From: Flavobacterium sp. ASV13
Lineage (GTDB): Bacteria > Bacteroidota > Bacteroidia > Flavobacteriales > Flavobacteriaceae
Length of the DNA stretch: 64,000 nucleotides
Direction: 5' to 3'
Assembly (NCBI RefSeq): GCF_000745775.1
Contig: NZ_JQJY01000010.1
Location: forward strand, 62,001-126,000
The first letter of the stretch is position 1; the number at the start of each line of letters is the position of its first letter. The position numbers and the translations under genes were made by a program. Positions 1-10,477 of the stretch are shown here, piece after piece. The notes below the pieces were generated by a model, which was given only the letters and a program-made list of their open reading frames with translations, had not been told where the DNA came from and did not search any database.

Positions 1-180
1 CGGCTTAAATTTATCCGTATCATTTGCTGTTGCACGAATAGCAATTTCGCTCCATTTATAAGCCATATTGCTTGCTCCTGTTGGTTCAGGTTGTTTTTTA
101 TTGTCTTTGTTTTGGGCAAACGCAGATAGGCTTAAAGCACTAAACAGTAGCACTTTAAACAAAAATTTATAAATTTTCAT
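1..180 (-). CDS. Secreted protein, vanadium haloperoxidase/PAP2-like (5' part only)
   Basis: This is the N-terminal 60 codons of a minus-strand gene that runs off the left edge. The ATG is at 178-180. The first 20 residues form a clear Sec signal peptide ending in SAFAQ. The mature start contains AYKWSEIAIRATANDTDKF, which resembles the opening of exported vanadium-dependent haloperoxidase/PAP2-superfamily proteins of Bacteroidota. The catalytic region lies outside the window, so this is an assignment from memory of that N-terminal pattern and remains tentative. The small exported protein at 346-891 is upstream on the same strand, 165 bp away. Confidence 0.4.
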   Translation of the reverse strand, partial: MKIYKFLFKVLLFSALSLSAFAQNKDNKKQPEPTGASNMAYKWSEIAIRATANDTDKFKP

Positions 181-345
181 TTGGTTAGGTTTATATGGTT
201 ATGTAATAGTTTCTTAAATCAATTATTCTAATTGATTAAGTGAAAAATTTAAATAATCAGAATTCATCTTATGGCAACACCAAAGATTGAATTGAGGACT
301 TGATTGATAGTCAAGACTTTTTAAATTTTTAACGTGAAAGAAATA

Positions 346-891
346 TTATACCATATCGGGAGGAGGACAAATGGTAGTAAAATACCCTGAAAGAAGGTCT
401 CTTTTTGGAGTATACGGACACAATTTTTCAGGGAAAAATACTTTGGATGCAGTAACAACCAAATCAATTGTATCATTATTAGGAATGTAATCCGTAATGA
501 AGGATTTCATTAATTTTTTACTTGGATTTTCTTTGTTAGAAGAGGTATCAAATATCTGACTGTCAACAATTTTTTTCAAATCCTTGCTAAAAACTTTGGT
601 ATAAGAATTTTTTAGACAATATAACTTTAAGACATTGTTTACTATTCTCTTCTTAAAAACATGATAGGTTTTATTTTCAATTGTAAAATCTTCATTAACT
701 TCCTCAAAACCAGAATCTACGACATAGGCATAAGGATCAATTTGAACTTCAATAACTTCAAAATTTGAATCCTCAGTTTTTTCCATAGCAGTCACCCATA
801 TTTGCTCTTGTTGTTCAGCAAACATCATATAAAATCCTAAAACATTGTAAAACAATGTTACGATTAAAAAAAGTGATGCAATTTTTTTCAT
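346..891 (-). CDS. Small exported protein of unknown function
   Basis: A 181-residue protein that I do not recognise. The first 25 residues form a hydrophobic signal or anchor (MKKIASLFLIVTLFYNVLGF). The rest is soluble and mixed in charge. Two cysteines sit near the C-terminus, one in a proline-rich CPPPDM ending at the very tail. The position just upstream of the truncated haloperoxidase-like gene suggests a shared transcript. Nothing in the sequence gives a function. Codon use and the signal peptide make it a believable gene. Confidence 0.6.
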   Translation of the reverse strand: MKKIASLFLIVTLFYNVLGFYMMFAEQQEQIWVTAMEKTEDSNFEVIEVQIDPYAYVVDSGFEEVNEDFTIENKTYHVFKKRIVNNVLKLYCLKNSYTKVFSKDLKKIVDSQIFDTSSNKENPSKKLMKSFITDYIPNNDTIDLVVTASKVFFPEKLCPYTPKRDLLSGYFTTICPPPDMV

Positions 892-996
892 CTTGAATAA
901 AACTGGTCTGTGGTATTTAAAAATGTATTTTAATAGTAAAACAGAAAATTATAAGTATCTAATTTTTAATGGTTTTTCAGAATATAAAATAGTGAT

Positions 997-1022
997 AAAC
1001 AGCGCACTTGCATGCGCTGTTT
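997..1022 (-). terminator. Hairpin after susD-like gene
   Basis: A perfect 10-bp stem (AAACAGCGCA / TGCGCTGTTT) with a 6-nt loop lies 48 nt beyond the stop of the SusD-like gene. On the minus strand the following stretch is only moderately U-rich, so it may terminate transcription or simply protect the 3' end. Confidence 0.6.
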
Positions 1023-1069
1023 GTCAAACTACTAACTAACTCTAACTTAAACTAACTAACTTCGTTCAA

Positions 1070-2557
1070 TTAATAGCCCGGATTATTATTACTAGGCTTA
1101 ATATTTGGATTTGAAGATGTTTCTCTATTTGGTATTGGCCATAATTCGCTTTTACCAGCTTTAAAACCAGTTCCTGCTAATTGAGTACTAGCAATGCCCC
1201 ATCTAATTATATCATCAAAACGAACTTGCTCACCAGCCAATTCTACTTTGCGTTCGTGAATAAGAGCAGTAAAAACCTGATCTTTTGTAAGTGTTGTTGC
1301 CAACAATGGTACACCAGCTCTTGCGCGAACCTGATTAATGTAACCAATAGCTGTTGCTTGTACACCGCCAGATCTTAAGCTTTCACATTCAGCCATCATA
1401 AGCAATACATCTGAATAACGCATAACTTTAAAGTTGATACTTGAATCAAGATTTTCATCAGTACGTTTATAATAGTTTTGATATTTTTTCCAGCCTGCTC
1501 TTCTTAAACCTTCTGATGAAGAAAAATTAGCAGCTGTCATCGTGTTGTTTCCGTTATTATATTTAGATCCCGGAACGTAAAAAGTATCTCCAAAACGTTT
1601 GTCGTTTGCCTCATATTCATCTAACAAATTATCAGACGGATATACATTGTACCAACCAAGATTACCATATTCCTGACCTCTAAGCGTAGATTCAGCAACA
1701 CCATCTCCGGCAGTATCACTACCCCATTTATCAGCTACTCCTAATTTTTCATCATATTCAATTTCAAAGATTGATTCAGGACCATGTTCTGTTTCATCCA
1801 TAAAATTGTTGTAGAAATTAGCTTCTAAACTAAATCCTGTCACTTTGCTAAAAGCAGCTAGAGCTTCATCATATTTCTTTTGGTACAACAATGCTTTTCC
1901 TAAATAAGCAAAAGCGGCTTCTTTTGTTGCTCTTCCTTTGTCTTCAACATTTTTGCTTAATAGATTTTTCGAAGCAAAGTCAAAATCAGAAACAATCAAT
2001 TTATAAACTTCATCTTTAGGGCTTCTTGGATTACCAACGATGGTCTGTTTTGTATAAATTGGCAGATCTCCAAAACGAGGTACTAATAAAAAGTAATAGT
2101 ATGCTCTTAAAAAATGAGCTTCGCCTAAAAACTTATTCTTTTTCTCTTGTGATAAAATTGAATTTGGCAAAGCATTAATCTTATCTTCATTATCCAAAAC
2201 AAAATTAGCTTTGGAAATTCCTAAATAACAAGTCTCCCAGTAAAATTGGATGATATCACTACTTGCATCAAAAGAGAAATCAAGAAAAGGCTTTTTATTT
2301 CCTTCCAATTGAGGATTTCCCTTATTTTCCTGAGCCATATTGTCTAAAGCAAAGAAAATATGTCTTGCGTATAATCCTCTTGTCTGCAAGTTTGCATATG
2401 CAGCATTTACTGAAGCTTGCACCTGAGTTTCACTTTTAAAGTACGTTTCTGGCGATAACTCATTTGGATTACTCAATTCTAAATCATTGTCGTTGCATGA
2501 ATTTATTGTAAAAATCCCTAACAATATTGCAACTGTATATTTTATTTTTCTCATCAT
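1070..2557 (-). CDS. susD-like: SusD/RagB-family outer-membrane glycan-binding lipoprotein
   Basis: A 495-residue SusD/RagB protein, a surface lipoprotein that captures oligosaccharides and closes over the SusC transporter. The signal peptide ends in a lipobox with the acceptor Cys at about residue 21 (TINSCNDND, acidic residues after Cys typical of surface export in Bacteroidota). TPR-like helices (ARATKEAAFAYLGKALLYQKKYDEA region near 210-240) and the C-terminal RYSDVLLMMAE and ALIHERKVELAGEQVRFDDIIRWG blocks are family hallmarks. The gene follows susC by 9 nt and is surely cotranscribed. Two consecutive ATGs occur, so the start may be 3 nt later. The ligand is inferred from neighbouring enzymes to be a hemicellulose. 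Confidence 0.95.
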   Translation of the reverse strand: MMRKIKYTVAILLGIFTINSCNDNDLELSNPNELSPETYFKSETQVQASVNAAYANLQTRGLYARHIFFALDNMAQENKGNPQLEGNKKPFLDFSFDASSDIIQFYWETCYLGISKANFVLDNEDKINALPNSILSQEKKNKFLGEAHFLRAYYYFLLVPRFGDLPIYTKQTIVGNPRSPKDEVYKLIVSDFDFASKNLLSKNVEDKGRATKEAAFAYLGKALLYQKKYDEALAAFSKVTGFSLEANFYNNFMDETEHGPESIFEIEYDEKLGVADKWGSDTAGDGVAESTLRGQEYGNLGWYNVYPSDNLLDEYEANDKRFGDTFYVPGSKYNNGNNTMTAANFSSSEGLRRAGWKKYQNYYKRTDENLDSSINFKVMRYSDVLLMMAECESLRSGGVQATAIGYINQVRARAGVPLLATTLTKDQVFTALIHERKVELAGEQVRFDDIIRWGIASTQLAGTGFKAGKSELWPIPNRETSSNPNIKPSNNNPGY

Positions 2558-2566
2558 CTTTATAAA

Positions 2567-5500
2567 TTAAAATGTAACATCAAGTCCAAAAATTATTGAT
2601 TTAGGTTGTGGATATCTTCCTATATCAATTCCGGCAGAATTTGCATTAGCATCTACACGAGCAATTTCAGGATCTAAACCAGAGTACTTTGTAATTGTAA
2701 CAAGATTTTGCGCACTTACATAGAATCGGATATTTGAAAAATGGTTGTCAAAAGCATCTCCAGATAAAGTATATCCAAGAGTCACATTTTTTAACCTAGT
2801 ATAAGAACCATCTTCAACATATCTTTGACTTGCAGATGACCAGTTTTGCCCCGCTCCAAGTGCTCTAGGTAATGTAGCCGAAGGATTGGTAACTACTCCA
2901 TTTTGAACAATTGATCTGTCTAAAACATCTGTACTAGCATTAAATAAACGCTGCATAGCTTCTAGATCAAATTTATTTGAATTGAAGACGTCATTTCCGC
3001 TAACTCCAGTTATAAAACAGTTGAAATCGAATTTTTTATAGGCTGCTGTAAGATTTAAACCATACGTAAAATCTGGATATGGATTTCCAATATTTGTTTT
3101 ATCTTCTGAGTTGATAACTTTATCACCGTTTCTGTCAACAAATCTAATATCACCAGGTTGTACAGTAGTTTGTCCTGCACCTAAAGCAGCATCTACTTCT
3201 GCTTGATTTTGATAAATTCCATTCGTTTGATAACCCCAGAAGTAAAATAATGGCTGACCAACTTCTAATCTTGAAAAGCTTTCCAGACCGGCTCTTCCTG
3301 ACGGCCCGCCTAATACGCTAGTTACACCCGGCGCTAAACTTGTTACCTCGTTTTTACTTGTTCCTAAGTTCGCAACAGCTGACCATGTAAAATCACCTTT
3401 TCTGTCGTTGTAGCCAAGTGAAAGTTCAAATCCATGTACTTTTGTATTAGCAATATTTTGAGTTTGAGTTCCTCCACCAGCTGAACCTACAGAAGCAGGT
3501 AGTGGTACTGCGAAAAGGATATCACTACCTTTATTGTTAAAATATTCAAAGCTTCCAGTAAATTTTTCATCAAATAAACCAAAATCCAAACCTATATTTC
3601 TATCTGTTTTAGACTCCCATTTCAAATCTGGATTAGAAGCTCTACCAGCTGTAACACCTGAAGCAGCTGCTCCGTTAATTGGATAAATATAATTTGCTGC
3701 TAAAGTTCCACTGTACTGATAATTGTCGATAAGGTCATTACCTGTTGTTCCAGTACTGGCTCTAAGTTTCAATGTGCTGAATATAGAATTTGCCATAAAA
3801 CTTTCTTTTGCAATATTCCAACCTAAAGCAACAGAGTAAAAATTACCATAGCGATTATTAGAACCAAAACGAGAAGATGCATCTCTACGTCCTGAAATTG
3901 CGAATAGGTATTTATCATCATAGTCGTAATTAATACGAGCTACATAACCCAAATTATTTGTTTCACTGCTTGTTGATGCTAAATTTGCATCTTGAAGTCT
4001 CAATTGATCAATTTCATCTGAAATATAATAACGGCTACTTGCTACAAGATTCTGAAATTTATTCTCTATTTTAGTAATTACTCCTACTGCTTCTACGTGA
4101 TGTTTTTCTGCAATAGTAGTTTTGTAAGTTAAACTATTATCGAAAACAATAGTTTGACCTTGAGAATTTGTTTCTGCAGTTGATGAGTAAGCTTGTTTAT
4201 GAGCTGAACCATCAGCATAACTTGGGATAAAAGTATGGTCTTCATTTGTAAAATAATCCAAAGCAACTTGTGATCTGAATTTTAATCCTTTAATGATTTC
4301 TACTTCAGCATAAATGTTTCCAATTATAGATAAACCCTTAATGTATTGATATCCTAAATTTGCCACACGAACTGGGTTTTCTGCATCCTGCCCATCAGCA
4401 GTAGAAGGACCTTGATAACCTCCTAAATTATTTGGATTGTAAACAGGTAAATAAGGTGCCATTTTAATAGCATGTTCTAATAATGTTCTACCACCTGATG
4501 CACGTTCTGGATTAGTCTTGCTAAAAGATACTCCAATATTACTTCCAACTGTTAACCTGCCAATAGTTTGTGTATTGTTTGCTCTGAAAGAGTAACGTTC
4601 AAAACCAGTATTTATAACAGCTCCTTCTTGTTTTAAATATCCAGCAGAATAGCGACCTGTAGAATTATCTGTTCCGTTTGAGAAGCTTAAATTATAATCC
4701 TGCATTACACCATCCTGAAAGATTTCGTCTTGCCAATTTGTATTTATGTTTCCAAATTCAGCTGCTCTGGCTGTTAAGTCACTTCCTAAATCTTTTGCAT
4801 ATTTTAGGTATTGCTGTGTATTCAGAACATCATATCGTTTAGTAATTCTTTGAAAACCTGCATAAGAACTAAAATTTAATGTTCCTGCACCTTTTTTTCC
4901 TTTTTTAGTTGTTACCATAACTACACCATTATAGGCTTTAGAACCATATAATGCAGTTGTTGAAGCATCTTTTAAAACGGAAATACTCTCAATATCACTA
5001 GGATTTAATCCTGATAAGTTACCTGTTAAAACTCCATCGATTACATATAAAGGTGTACTATTTCCCATTGTAGCTAAACCACGAATACTAACCGTTGGAC
5101 TAGTACCCGGTGCACCATTTACAACAGTAACACCTGCTGCTCTACCTTGCAAAGCTGACTCTGCATTAGTAATAGGAACTGCTGTAATATCTTTTGAGGT
5201 AACGGTTGAAATTGCTCCAGTTACCTTAGTTCTTTTTTGCGTACCGTAGGCAACAACAACTTCCTGCAAGTTTTGTGCTGATTCAACAAGTGTAACATCA
5301 ATTGTGCTACGAGTTCCTACTGCAACCGTTTGCGTAACTAAGCCAACATAAGAATATATTATTTTGTCTGTTGGATTAACTCCTTTTAAAGAATACTTAC
5401 CGTCAAAATCTGTCGATGCACTATTGTTTGAACCTTGTACTGTAATACTGGCACCAGGTAATGGAAATCCCGAAGGATCTGTAACCACACCTTGTACGGT

Positions 5501-5575
5501 CTTGGATTGTGCCATCATATTCTGATAGCTTATCATCAGCAATGCGATTATTGCAAATTTTAATTTTAACTTCAT
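2567..5575 (-). CDS. susC-like: SusC/RagA-family TonB-dependent transporter
   Basis: A 1002-residue outer-membrane TonB-dependent transporter. A signal peptide (residues 1-22) is followed by a carboxypeptidase-regulatory-like domain (about 26-105: VQGVVTDPSGFPLPGASI). The plug comes next, with QGRAAGVTVVN, SIRGLATMGNSTPLYVIDGV and SISVLKDASTTALYGSKAYNGVV (about 120-220). The 22-strand barrel ends in FGLDVTF. It forms the import channel with the SusD-like lipoprotein 9 nt downstream. There is no N-terminal STN domain, so signalling through an anti-sigma factor is not indicated. That fits control by the adjacent hybrid two-component regulator. A 620-bp gap upstream gives it its own control region. 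Confidence 0.96.
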   Translation of the reverse strand: MKLKLKFAIIALLMISYQNMMAQSKTVQGVVTDPSGFPLPGASITVQGSNNSASTDFDGKYSLKGVNPTDKIIYSYVGLVTQTVAVGTRSTIDVTLVESAQNLQEVVVAYGTQKRTKVTGAISTVTSKDITAVPITNAESALQGRAAGVTVVNGAPGTSPTVSIRGLATMGNSTPLYVIDGVLTGNLSGLNPSDIESISVLKDASTTALYGSKAYNGVVMVTTKKGKKGAGTLNFSSYAGFQRITKRYDVLNTQQYLKYAKDLGSDLTARAAEFGNINTNWQDEIFQDGVMQDYNLSFSNGTDNSTGRYSAGYLKQEGAVINTGFERYSFRANNTQTIGRLTVGSNIGVSFSKTNPERASGGRTLLEHAIKMAPYLPVYNPNNLGGYQGPSTADGQDAENPVRVANLGYQYIKGLSIIGNIYAEVEIIKGLKFRSQVALDYFTNEDHTFIPSYADGSAHKQAYSSTAETNSQGQTIVFDNSLTYKTTIAEKHHVEAVGVITKIENKFQNLVASSRYYISDEIDQLRLQDANLASTSSETNNLGYVARINYDYDDKYLFAISGRRDASSRFGSNNRYGNFYSVALGWNIAKESFMANSIFSTLKLRASTGTTGNDLIDNYQYSGTLAANYIYPINGAAASGVTAGRASNPDLKWESKTDRNIGLDFGLFDEKFTGSFEYFNNKGSDILFAVPLPASVGSAGGGTQTQNIANTKVHGFELSLGYNDRKGDFTWSAVANLGTSKNEVTSLAPGVTSVLGGPSGRAGLESFSRLEVGQPLFYFWGYQTNGIYQNQAEVDAALGAGQTTVQPGDIRFVDRNGDKVINSEDKTNIGNPYPDFTYGLNLTAAYKKFDFNCFITGVSGNDVFNSNKFDLEAMQRLFNASTDVLDRSIVQNGVVTNPSATLPRALGAGQNWSSASQRYVEDGSYTRLKNVTLGYTLSGDAFDNHFSNIRFYVSAQNLVTITKYSGLDPEIARVDANANSAGIDIGRYPQPKSIIFGLDVTF

Positions 5576-6146
5576 AATTGGTTTTTTGTTTTAGTTAAAT
5601 AATTGTTGGTTGTAAAGTTTTGTTTGTTATTTATTGTATTGACGCTTTCTTTTTAATTTCAGAAACTAATTATGGAACGCATTTTATTTTTTTCGCAATT
5701 GATAAATTCTATCCTTAAATTTTGATTTTAAAAAGTCGCTCATGATACATAAATATGGTTTTAATTCATTTTCTAGTTGGTTTAAGATTGTTAGTAATTT
5801 ATTTCATGTTTATTTTAATTTTGATTATACCAAAAGTAGATTGTTAACATAAATTTCACATACTACATTTGATGCATAATCTATCAAATTTGTAGCATCG
5901 TAGTTAAAAAAATAGGAAATTCAGGGTTTTACAGCGCTTAATCAATTGAAATGAAAAATATATTATTACTAATTTTAGCATCTTATTTTTTTGATATGAA
6001 AAAAATAAATGACTTATAAATTTCTATTTCGCAATCAACAAGAGATGAAATCGAGCCTTATATTTCTTTTTTAAAAAAAATAAAAAAAGGCTAAAAACAA
6101 CATAATAAGCGGTTTATAAAAACCTGTCAGACCCATTTCAAAGCAA
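5576..6146 (-). promoter_or_regulatory. Long susC leader and control region
   Basis: About 570 bp without a gene separate susC from the terminator of the regulator gene. The only TAnnTTTG match upstream of susC on the minus strand is TACTTTTG at 5831-5838. It would give a 5' leader of roughly 250 nt, but it lacks a clear TTG at the usual distance. Just upstream lie an inverted repeat ATTTGAT (5868-5874) / ATCAAAT (5883-5889) and an overlapping imperfect one, ACTAC...GATGC / GCATCGTAGT (5862-5903). These are candidates for binding by the hybrid regulator. No ORF of interest was seen. Confidence 0.4.
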
Positions 6147-6176
6147 AAAAAAAGACGAAATACTTCGTCTTTTTTT
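6147..6176. terminator. Rho-independent terminator after the hybrid regulator gene
   Basis: AAAGACGAA (6151-6159) pairs with TTCGTCTTT around a 4-nt loop. The stem is flanked by A-runs and T-runs that extend it to 13 bp. It lies 20 nt beyond the stop of the minus-strand regulator, so it most likely ends that transcript and insulates susC. Confidence 0.85.
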
Positions 6177-6195
6177 AGTAAAAAAATTGCCGTAA

Positions 6196-9100
6196 TTAAT
6201 TATTGTTTACTTTTTGTGTTGGCAGACATCCAAACTTTTCTTTATAACATTTAGTAAAATAAGAAGGTGAACTAAAACCTACTTTATAACTGATTTCCGT
6301 TATATTATCATTTCCTAATTCTATTAATTCTTTAGCCTTTTCTAAACGAACATTCCGAATAAATTCATTGACTGATACACCTGTTAATGTTTTAACTTTT
6401 CGATACAGCTGGCTTCTGCTCAAAAATACATTTGAAGCCAAAACTTCGACACTTAATTCGGTCTCACGAATATTTTCATTGATGTATTTCAGAACATTTT
6501 TTATGAATTCATTGTCTAAAGTCGTAGTTTTTTCTTTAGCTGTTGAAGTAATTCCGTTATAGAATTTATTGAACATAATTTGCCTGCTATTAATCAATTG
6601 TACTAAACTGGATCTCAAAATATCCATGTCAAACGGCTTACTCAAATAGATATCAGCGCCAGAATCAATTCCTTCCAATCTATCTTTAACCAAAGCTTTT
6701 GCAGACAACATCATTAACGGAATATGGCTCGTTTTTAAATTGGCTTTTATATTTTTACATAATTCCAAACCATTCATAACAGGCATAATCACGTCGGTTA
6801 AAATTAAATCAGGTAGTTTTTGCAAAGCTAAGTCCAGGCCAACTTGCCCATTTTCGGCAACGATGACTTTGTACTCTTTTTTGAGCTCATTTTTTAAATA
6901 ATTCCGAAGTTCAACGTTGTCTTCAACAATCAAAATCGTATACGTTCGATCCTGATGTTCTTCCTCCTCTGTCAATTGAGTTTCTTCTTTTTCTACTATA
7001 GGCCTAAAGCTAATTTTGTTTTCCTTTTTATATTCTTCAAACAATATTTCGTTTTCATCAAAAAACTCTTTTCCAACAGGAAAAAGCAGTTTAAAAACGG
7101 TACCTACTCCCAATTCACTTTCAACTTCGATTATTCCTTTATGCAATTCTACAAATCCGCGAACAACTTCCAGACCAATACCAGTACTTCCATAATACGC
7201 CTTATTCAGATTGTTCACCTGATAGAAACGGTCAAAAATTCTTTTAATATCTTTTTTATCTAAACCTGAACCAGTGTCTTCAACAACTATGGTAAAATAA
7301 GGAGTAGCATCTGGTGAATCTATTAAAGGGAAATGAATTGGTTCATTATTAATGATGATTTTCACCATAATTTTTCCGTTATCCGGAGTAACTTTAAAAG
7401 CATTTGAAACTACATTAAAAATAATTTTTTCAAACATTTTCGGGTCGATCCAATCTTTTAATGCCGATTTATTTGACTCGAATTGAAGCTGAATTCCGCG
7501 ACTTAATGCTTCTTCATTAAAATAACTGACAACTTCTTTTGTAAAACCAACCACTTCAATCAATTGTAGTTGAAGGCTCATTTTATTAAACTGAAGTTTA
7601 TTAAAATCCATTAACTCATTAATCAGTCGGGAAAGTCTGTCAGAACTTTTTTGAATCGTTTGCAATTTATTCAGTACACCTTCTGGAAGCTGTTGACTAT
7701 TATTTTTAATTATATCGCCTAAAGGATTTAATATCAATGTAAGCGGCGTTCTGAATTCATGTGAAATATTGGTAAAAAACTGTAATTTTTTATTGTTTAA
7801 TTTTTCAATCTGAATGGCTTTTTGTTTTTCAAACTCGATCATTTGTTTTTGTTTGAATCGATTTTGATAATATTGATTGGCAAAATGAATTGCTGCCCCT
7901 AATAAAAGAGTATAAAATAAATACGCAAAAGATGTTTTCCACCAAGGCGGTAATATCTCGATTTTTAATTCCAGCGGCACCTTGCTCCAAGCACCATTTT
8001 TTTCTGAAGCTTTAACTTTAAATGTATAATTTCCGGGAGCTAAATTGGTATAAGTTGCCGAACGTTTGTTTCCGACATAATTCCACGAATCATCAAAACC
8101 TTCTAAATAATAGGCAAATTCATTTCGGGCCGGAAAAGAATAATTTACCGCAATAAAATCAATTGTAAATACAGACTGATCGTGTTTAAGAATTATTTTT
8201 TTTGTTTCAGAAAGTACTTTTATTAGTGGCGAATTTTTTTCAAGTGGCCCGACCGATTTATTAAAAAGCTTTAAATCAGTAAAATAAACAGGCAATTGTT
8301 TTTTGCTTCTAACTAAATTAGAAGGATTAAAATAGTTTAAACCCTCATAGCTCCCAAAATAAAGCATTCCATCTTCATCTCTTAAAACTGCATTGTTATT
8401 GAAGTCATTCCCTAGCAAACCATCATACGTAGAATAGTTGACTGTAGTATTGTTTTTTAAATTCAGTTTGGTGATTCCTTTCTTTCCGCTTAACCAAATG
8501 CATCCATCATTAGATTCTGTAATCGCCGAAATAGATTTTTCATGCAGTCCTTTAAAGTTTATGTACCACTTTAGAAGATCTGTTTTTTTATTGTAACTGA
8601 ACAATCCTGCACCATCAGTACCAATCCAGATTTCTTTGTTTTTAGCCTGATATAAAGCATTGATTGTATGAGTACTTTTATGATTTTTAAGTTTCTCCGA
8701 CATTTTATCTCTAAAAGAAGTCACAGAAAAAGTGATAAAATCATTCGTAACCACTTTATAAAGTCCAGTTGTTGAACCAACCCAAACGGCATCATCTGAA
8801 TCAACCATTACATTTCTAATGTCAATATTTGTTATTGCATTTGTCAAAAATGGCTTCGCATTGCAATGGTGAAATTGTCCGTCTGACGGGGTATAATAAT
8901 GCAGTCCTTTAGCAAAAGTTCCAATCCAAATTACACCTCTGGAATCTTCAGTAATGCTCATAATATTATCTGAGGCCAGATTAGGAGTATTTTTGGTATT
9001 ATAATTAATAAAACTCCTGCTTCCTTTCTTTAAAAGAAAAATTCCCTCATTCCAGCTTGACAACCAGATATTTTGTTTTTTGTCAATAAATACCTTTGTG

Positions 9101-10335
9101 ATATTATCATTGGTTAATCCAGAATATAGACTAGGATCTGATTTGGTAATATGTTTAAAGTCTTTGGTTGTGGGATTATAAACATCCACTCCGCCACCTT
9201 CCATGGAAATCCATAATTGTCCCTGATGGTCTTTGGCAATTCCAGTTACACAATTTGTTTGTAAGGATTGTGGATTTCCCGGCAAACTTTCTATGATATT
9301 GACTTTACTGTTTATTTTATCAAAAACACCTAAGCCTTTATTATAATAACCAAGCCAAATTCTATTCTCTTTGTCTAATAATAAAGACCAAACCGAATTT
9401 GAGCTTAAACTGCGCGTATTGAATTTGCTGTTTACATATTTTTTTTGAACAGCACCCTGATCGTCTACAATGATTAAACCGTCATTTTCGGTCGCGCAAA
9501 GAATTGTTTTAGAATCTCTTGCCAAAATTGACATGATCCTTTTTTTGGTAATTGGATAGAAAAAAGCCTGTTTAACCTTAGAATGTAAATCTACTTTTAT
9601 TAAACCTTTAAATCCGTCGCCAATCCATAAATTTTGATTACTGTCTAAACACATTGACACGATGCTTGCCGATAGTATCCGATTGTCATTACCAATGTTA
9701 ACCTTTTTAGTCTCATTTTTTATAGGGTCGAATACTTTCAAACCTAAGTTTGTCCCCAAGTAAATTGTTCCTTTTTTATCTTTTACAAGACTATTGATAA
9801 GATAATTTGAGTTATTTGCTACATCAGAATTAACTTTGGTAATTTCCCGCGTCGTAGTATTTAATTTTAGTAAACCGTTATTAACTGTTCCTAACATTAG
9901 ATTTCCATTATTATCTTCAATAATGCTTTTAATAGAAATTACAGTTTCCTTTTTAATTTTCTTTTGAATATCAATACTCTCAAAATTATCTAAGTTTCGA
10001 TTATAAAGACACAATCCTTCATCTGTCCCTATCCACAACCGGTTGCGAGTATCTACATAAGTAGCATAAATCAAATTGCTATTAATAGAATTACTTTTCT
10101 TGGAATTTTGCTCATACGCAACATAATTAACTCCATCGTATTTAAATAAACCAGCGCCATTTGTACCCATCCACAAAAAACCAGACTGATCCTGTGAAAT
10201 AGTATAAATGCCACTTTTCGAAGCTTCTTTATCTACTAATCGAAATTGATAGTTTTCAAATTTATCTTGAGAAAACAAATTGTTTACTACAAAAAATAAA
10301 ATAACTATCGCTCTAACACAATTTTTTGGAGCCAT
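6196..10335 (-). CDS. Hybrid two-component system sensor/regulator (HTCS)
   Basis: A 1379-residue one-protein sensor kinase and transcription factor of the kind that controls Bacteroidota polysaccharide loci. After a signal segment (1-22), repeated Reg_prop blades (SGFLWMGTNGAGLF, NRLWIGTDEGL, VIWIGTFAKGL and others, about 40-670) form the periplasmic propellers. A Y_Y_Y domain follows (about 715-792), then one membrane helix (about 800-818). The HisKA domain has phosphoacceptor His859 in ISHEFRTP, and the ATPase carries DTGSGL and STGIGLEVV. The receiver has phosphoacceptor Asp1181 in LTDVIMPVMNG. The C-terminal AraC-type HTH (about 1275-1375) ends with EISYKVGFSSPSYFTKCYKEKFG. All catalytic motifs look intact. 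It lies between susC and the enzyme genes and is inferred to sense an oligosaccharide from their substrate. Confidence 0.96.
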   Translation of the reverse strand: MAPKNCVRAIVILFFVVNNLFSQDKFENYQFRLVDKEASKSGIYTISQDQSGFLWMGTNGAGLFKYDGVNYVAYEQNSKKSNSINSNLIYATYVDTRNRLWIGTDEGLCLYNRNLDNFESIDIQKKIKKETVISIKSIIEDNNGNLMLGTVNNGLLKLNTTTREITKVNSDVANNSNYLINSLVKDKKGTIYLGTNLGLKVFDPIKNETKKVNIGNDNRILSASIVSMCLDSNQNLWIGDGFKGLIKVDLHSKVKQAFFYPITKKRIMSILARDSKTILCATENDGLIIVDDQGAVQKKYVNSKFNTRSLSSNSVWSLLLDKENRIWLGYYNKGLGVFDKINSKVNIIESLPGNPQSLQTNCVTGIAKDHQGQLWISMEGGGVDVYNPTTKDFKHITKSDPSLYSGLTNDNITKVFIDKKQNIWLSSWNEGIFLLKKGSRSFINYNTKNTPNLASDNIMSITEDSRGVIWIGTFAKGLHYYTPSDGQFHHCNAKPFLTNAITNIDIRNVMVDSDDAVWVGSTTGLYKVVTNDFITFSVTSFRDKMSEKLKNHKSTHTINALYQAKNKEIWIGTDGAGLFSYNKKTDLLKWYINFKGLHEKSISAITESNDGCIWLSGKKGITKLNLKNNTTVNYSTYDGLLGNDFNNNAVLRDEDGMLYFGSYEGLNYFNPSNLVRSKKQLPVYFTDLKLFNKSVGPLEKNSPLIKVLSETKKIILKHDQSVFTIDFIAVNYSFPARNEFAYYLEGFDDSWNYVGNKRSATYTNLAPGNYTFKVKASEKNGAWSKVPLELKIEILPPWWKTSFAYLFYTLLLGAAIHFANQYYQNRFKQKQMIEFEKQKAIQIEKLNNKKLQFFTNISHEFRTPLTLILNPLGDIIKNNSQQLPEGVLNKLQTIQKSSDRLSRLINELMDFNKLQFNKMSLQLQLIEVVGFTKEVVSYFNEEALSRGIQLQFESNKSALKDWIDPKMFEKIIFNVVSNAFKVTPDNGKIMVKIIINNEPIHFPLIDSPDATPYFTIVVEDTGSGLDKKDIKRIFDRFYQVNNLNKAYYGSTGIGLEVVRGFVELHKGIIEVESELGVGTVFKLLFPVGKEFFDENEILFEEYKKENKISFRPIVEKEETQLTEEEEHQDRTYTILIVEDNVELRNYLKNELKKEYKVIVAENGQVGLDLALQKLPDLILTDVIMPVMNGLELCKNIKANLKTSHIPLMMLSAKALVKDRLEGIDSGADIYLSKPFDMDILRSSLVQLINSRQIMFNKFYNGITSTAKEKTTTLDNEFIKNVLKYINENIRETELSVEVLASNVFLSRSQLYRKVKTLTGVSVNEFIRNVRLEKAKELIELGNDNITEISYKVGFSSPSYFTKCYKEKFGCLPTQKVNNN

Positions 10336-10477
10336 AAATTATTGAGGAAATTTAAATTAAATATATACTTTTTAATTGAAAATGCAATTATTAACATGTT
10401 AATTAAAAATAGTATTAGAATTTTAAGCTTACTTCGAAAAACAGTACTTCTCAAAGCAGGCGCCGAATCCCTGTAAA

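Noticed and set aside
10035..10046. ACAACCGGTTGC inside the hybrid regulator gene as another copy of the GH43 operator
   Set aside because: It is coding sequence and breaks the palindrome at the last base.
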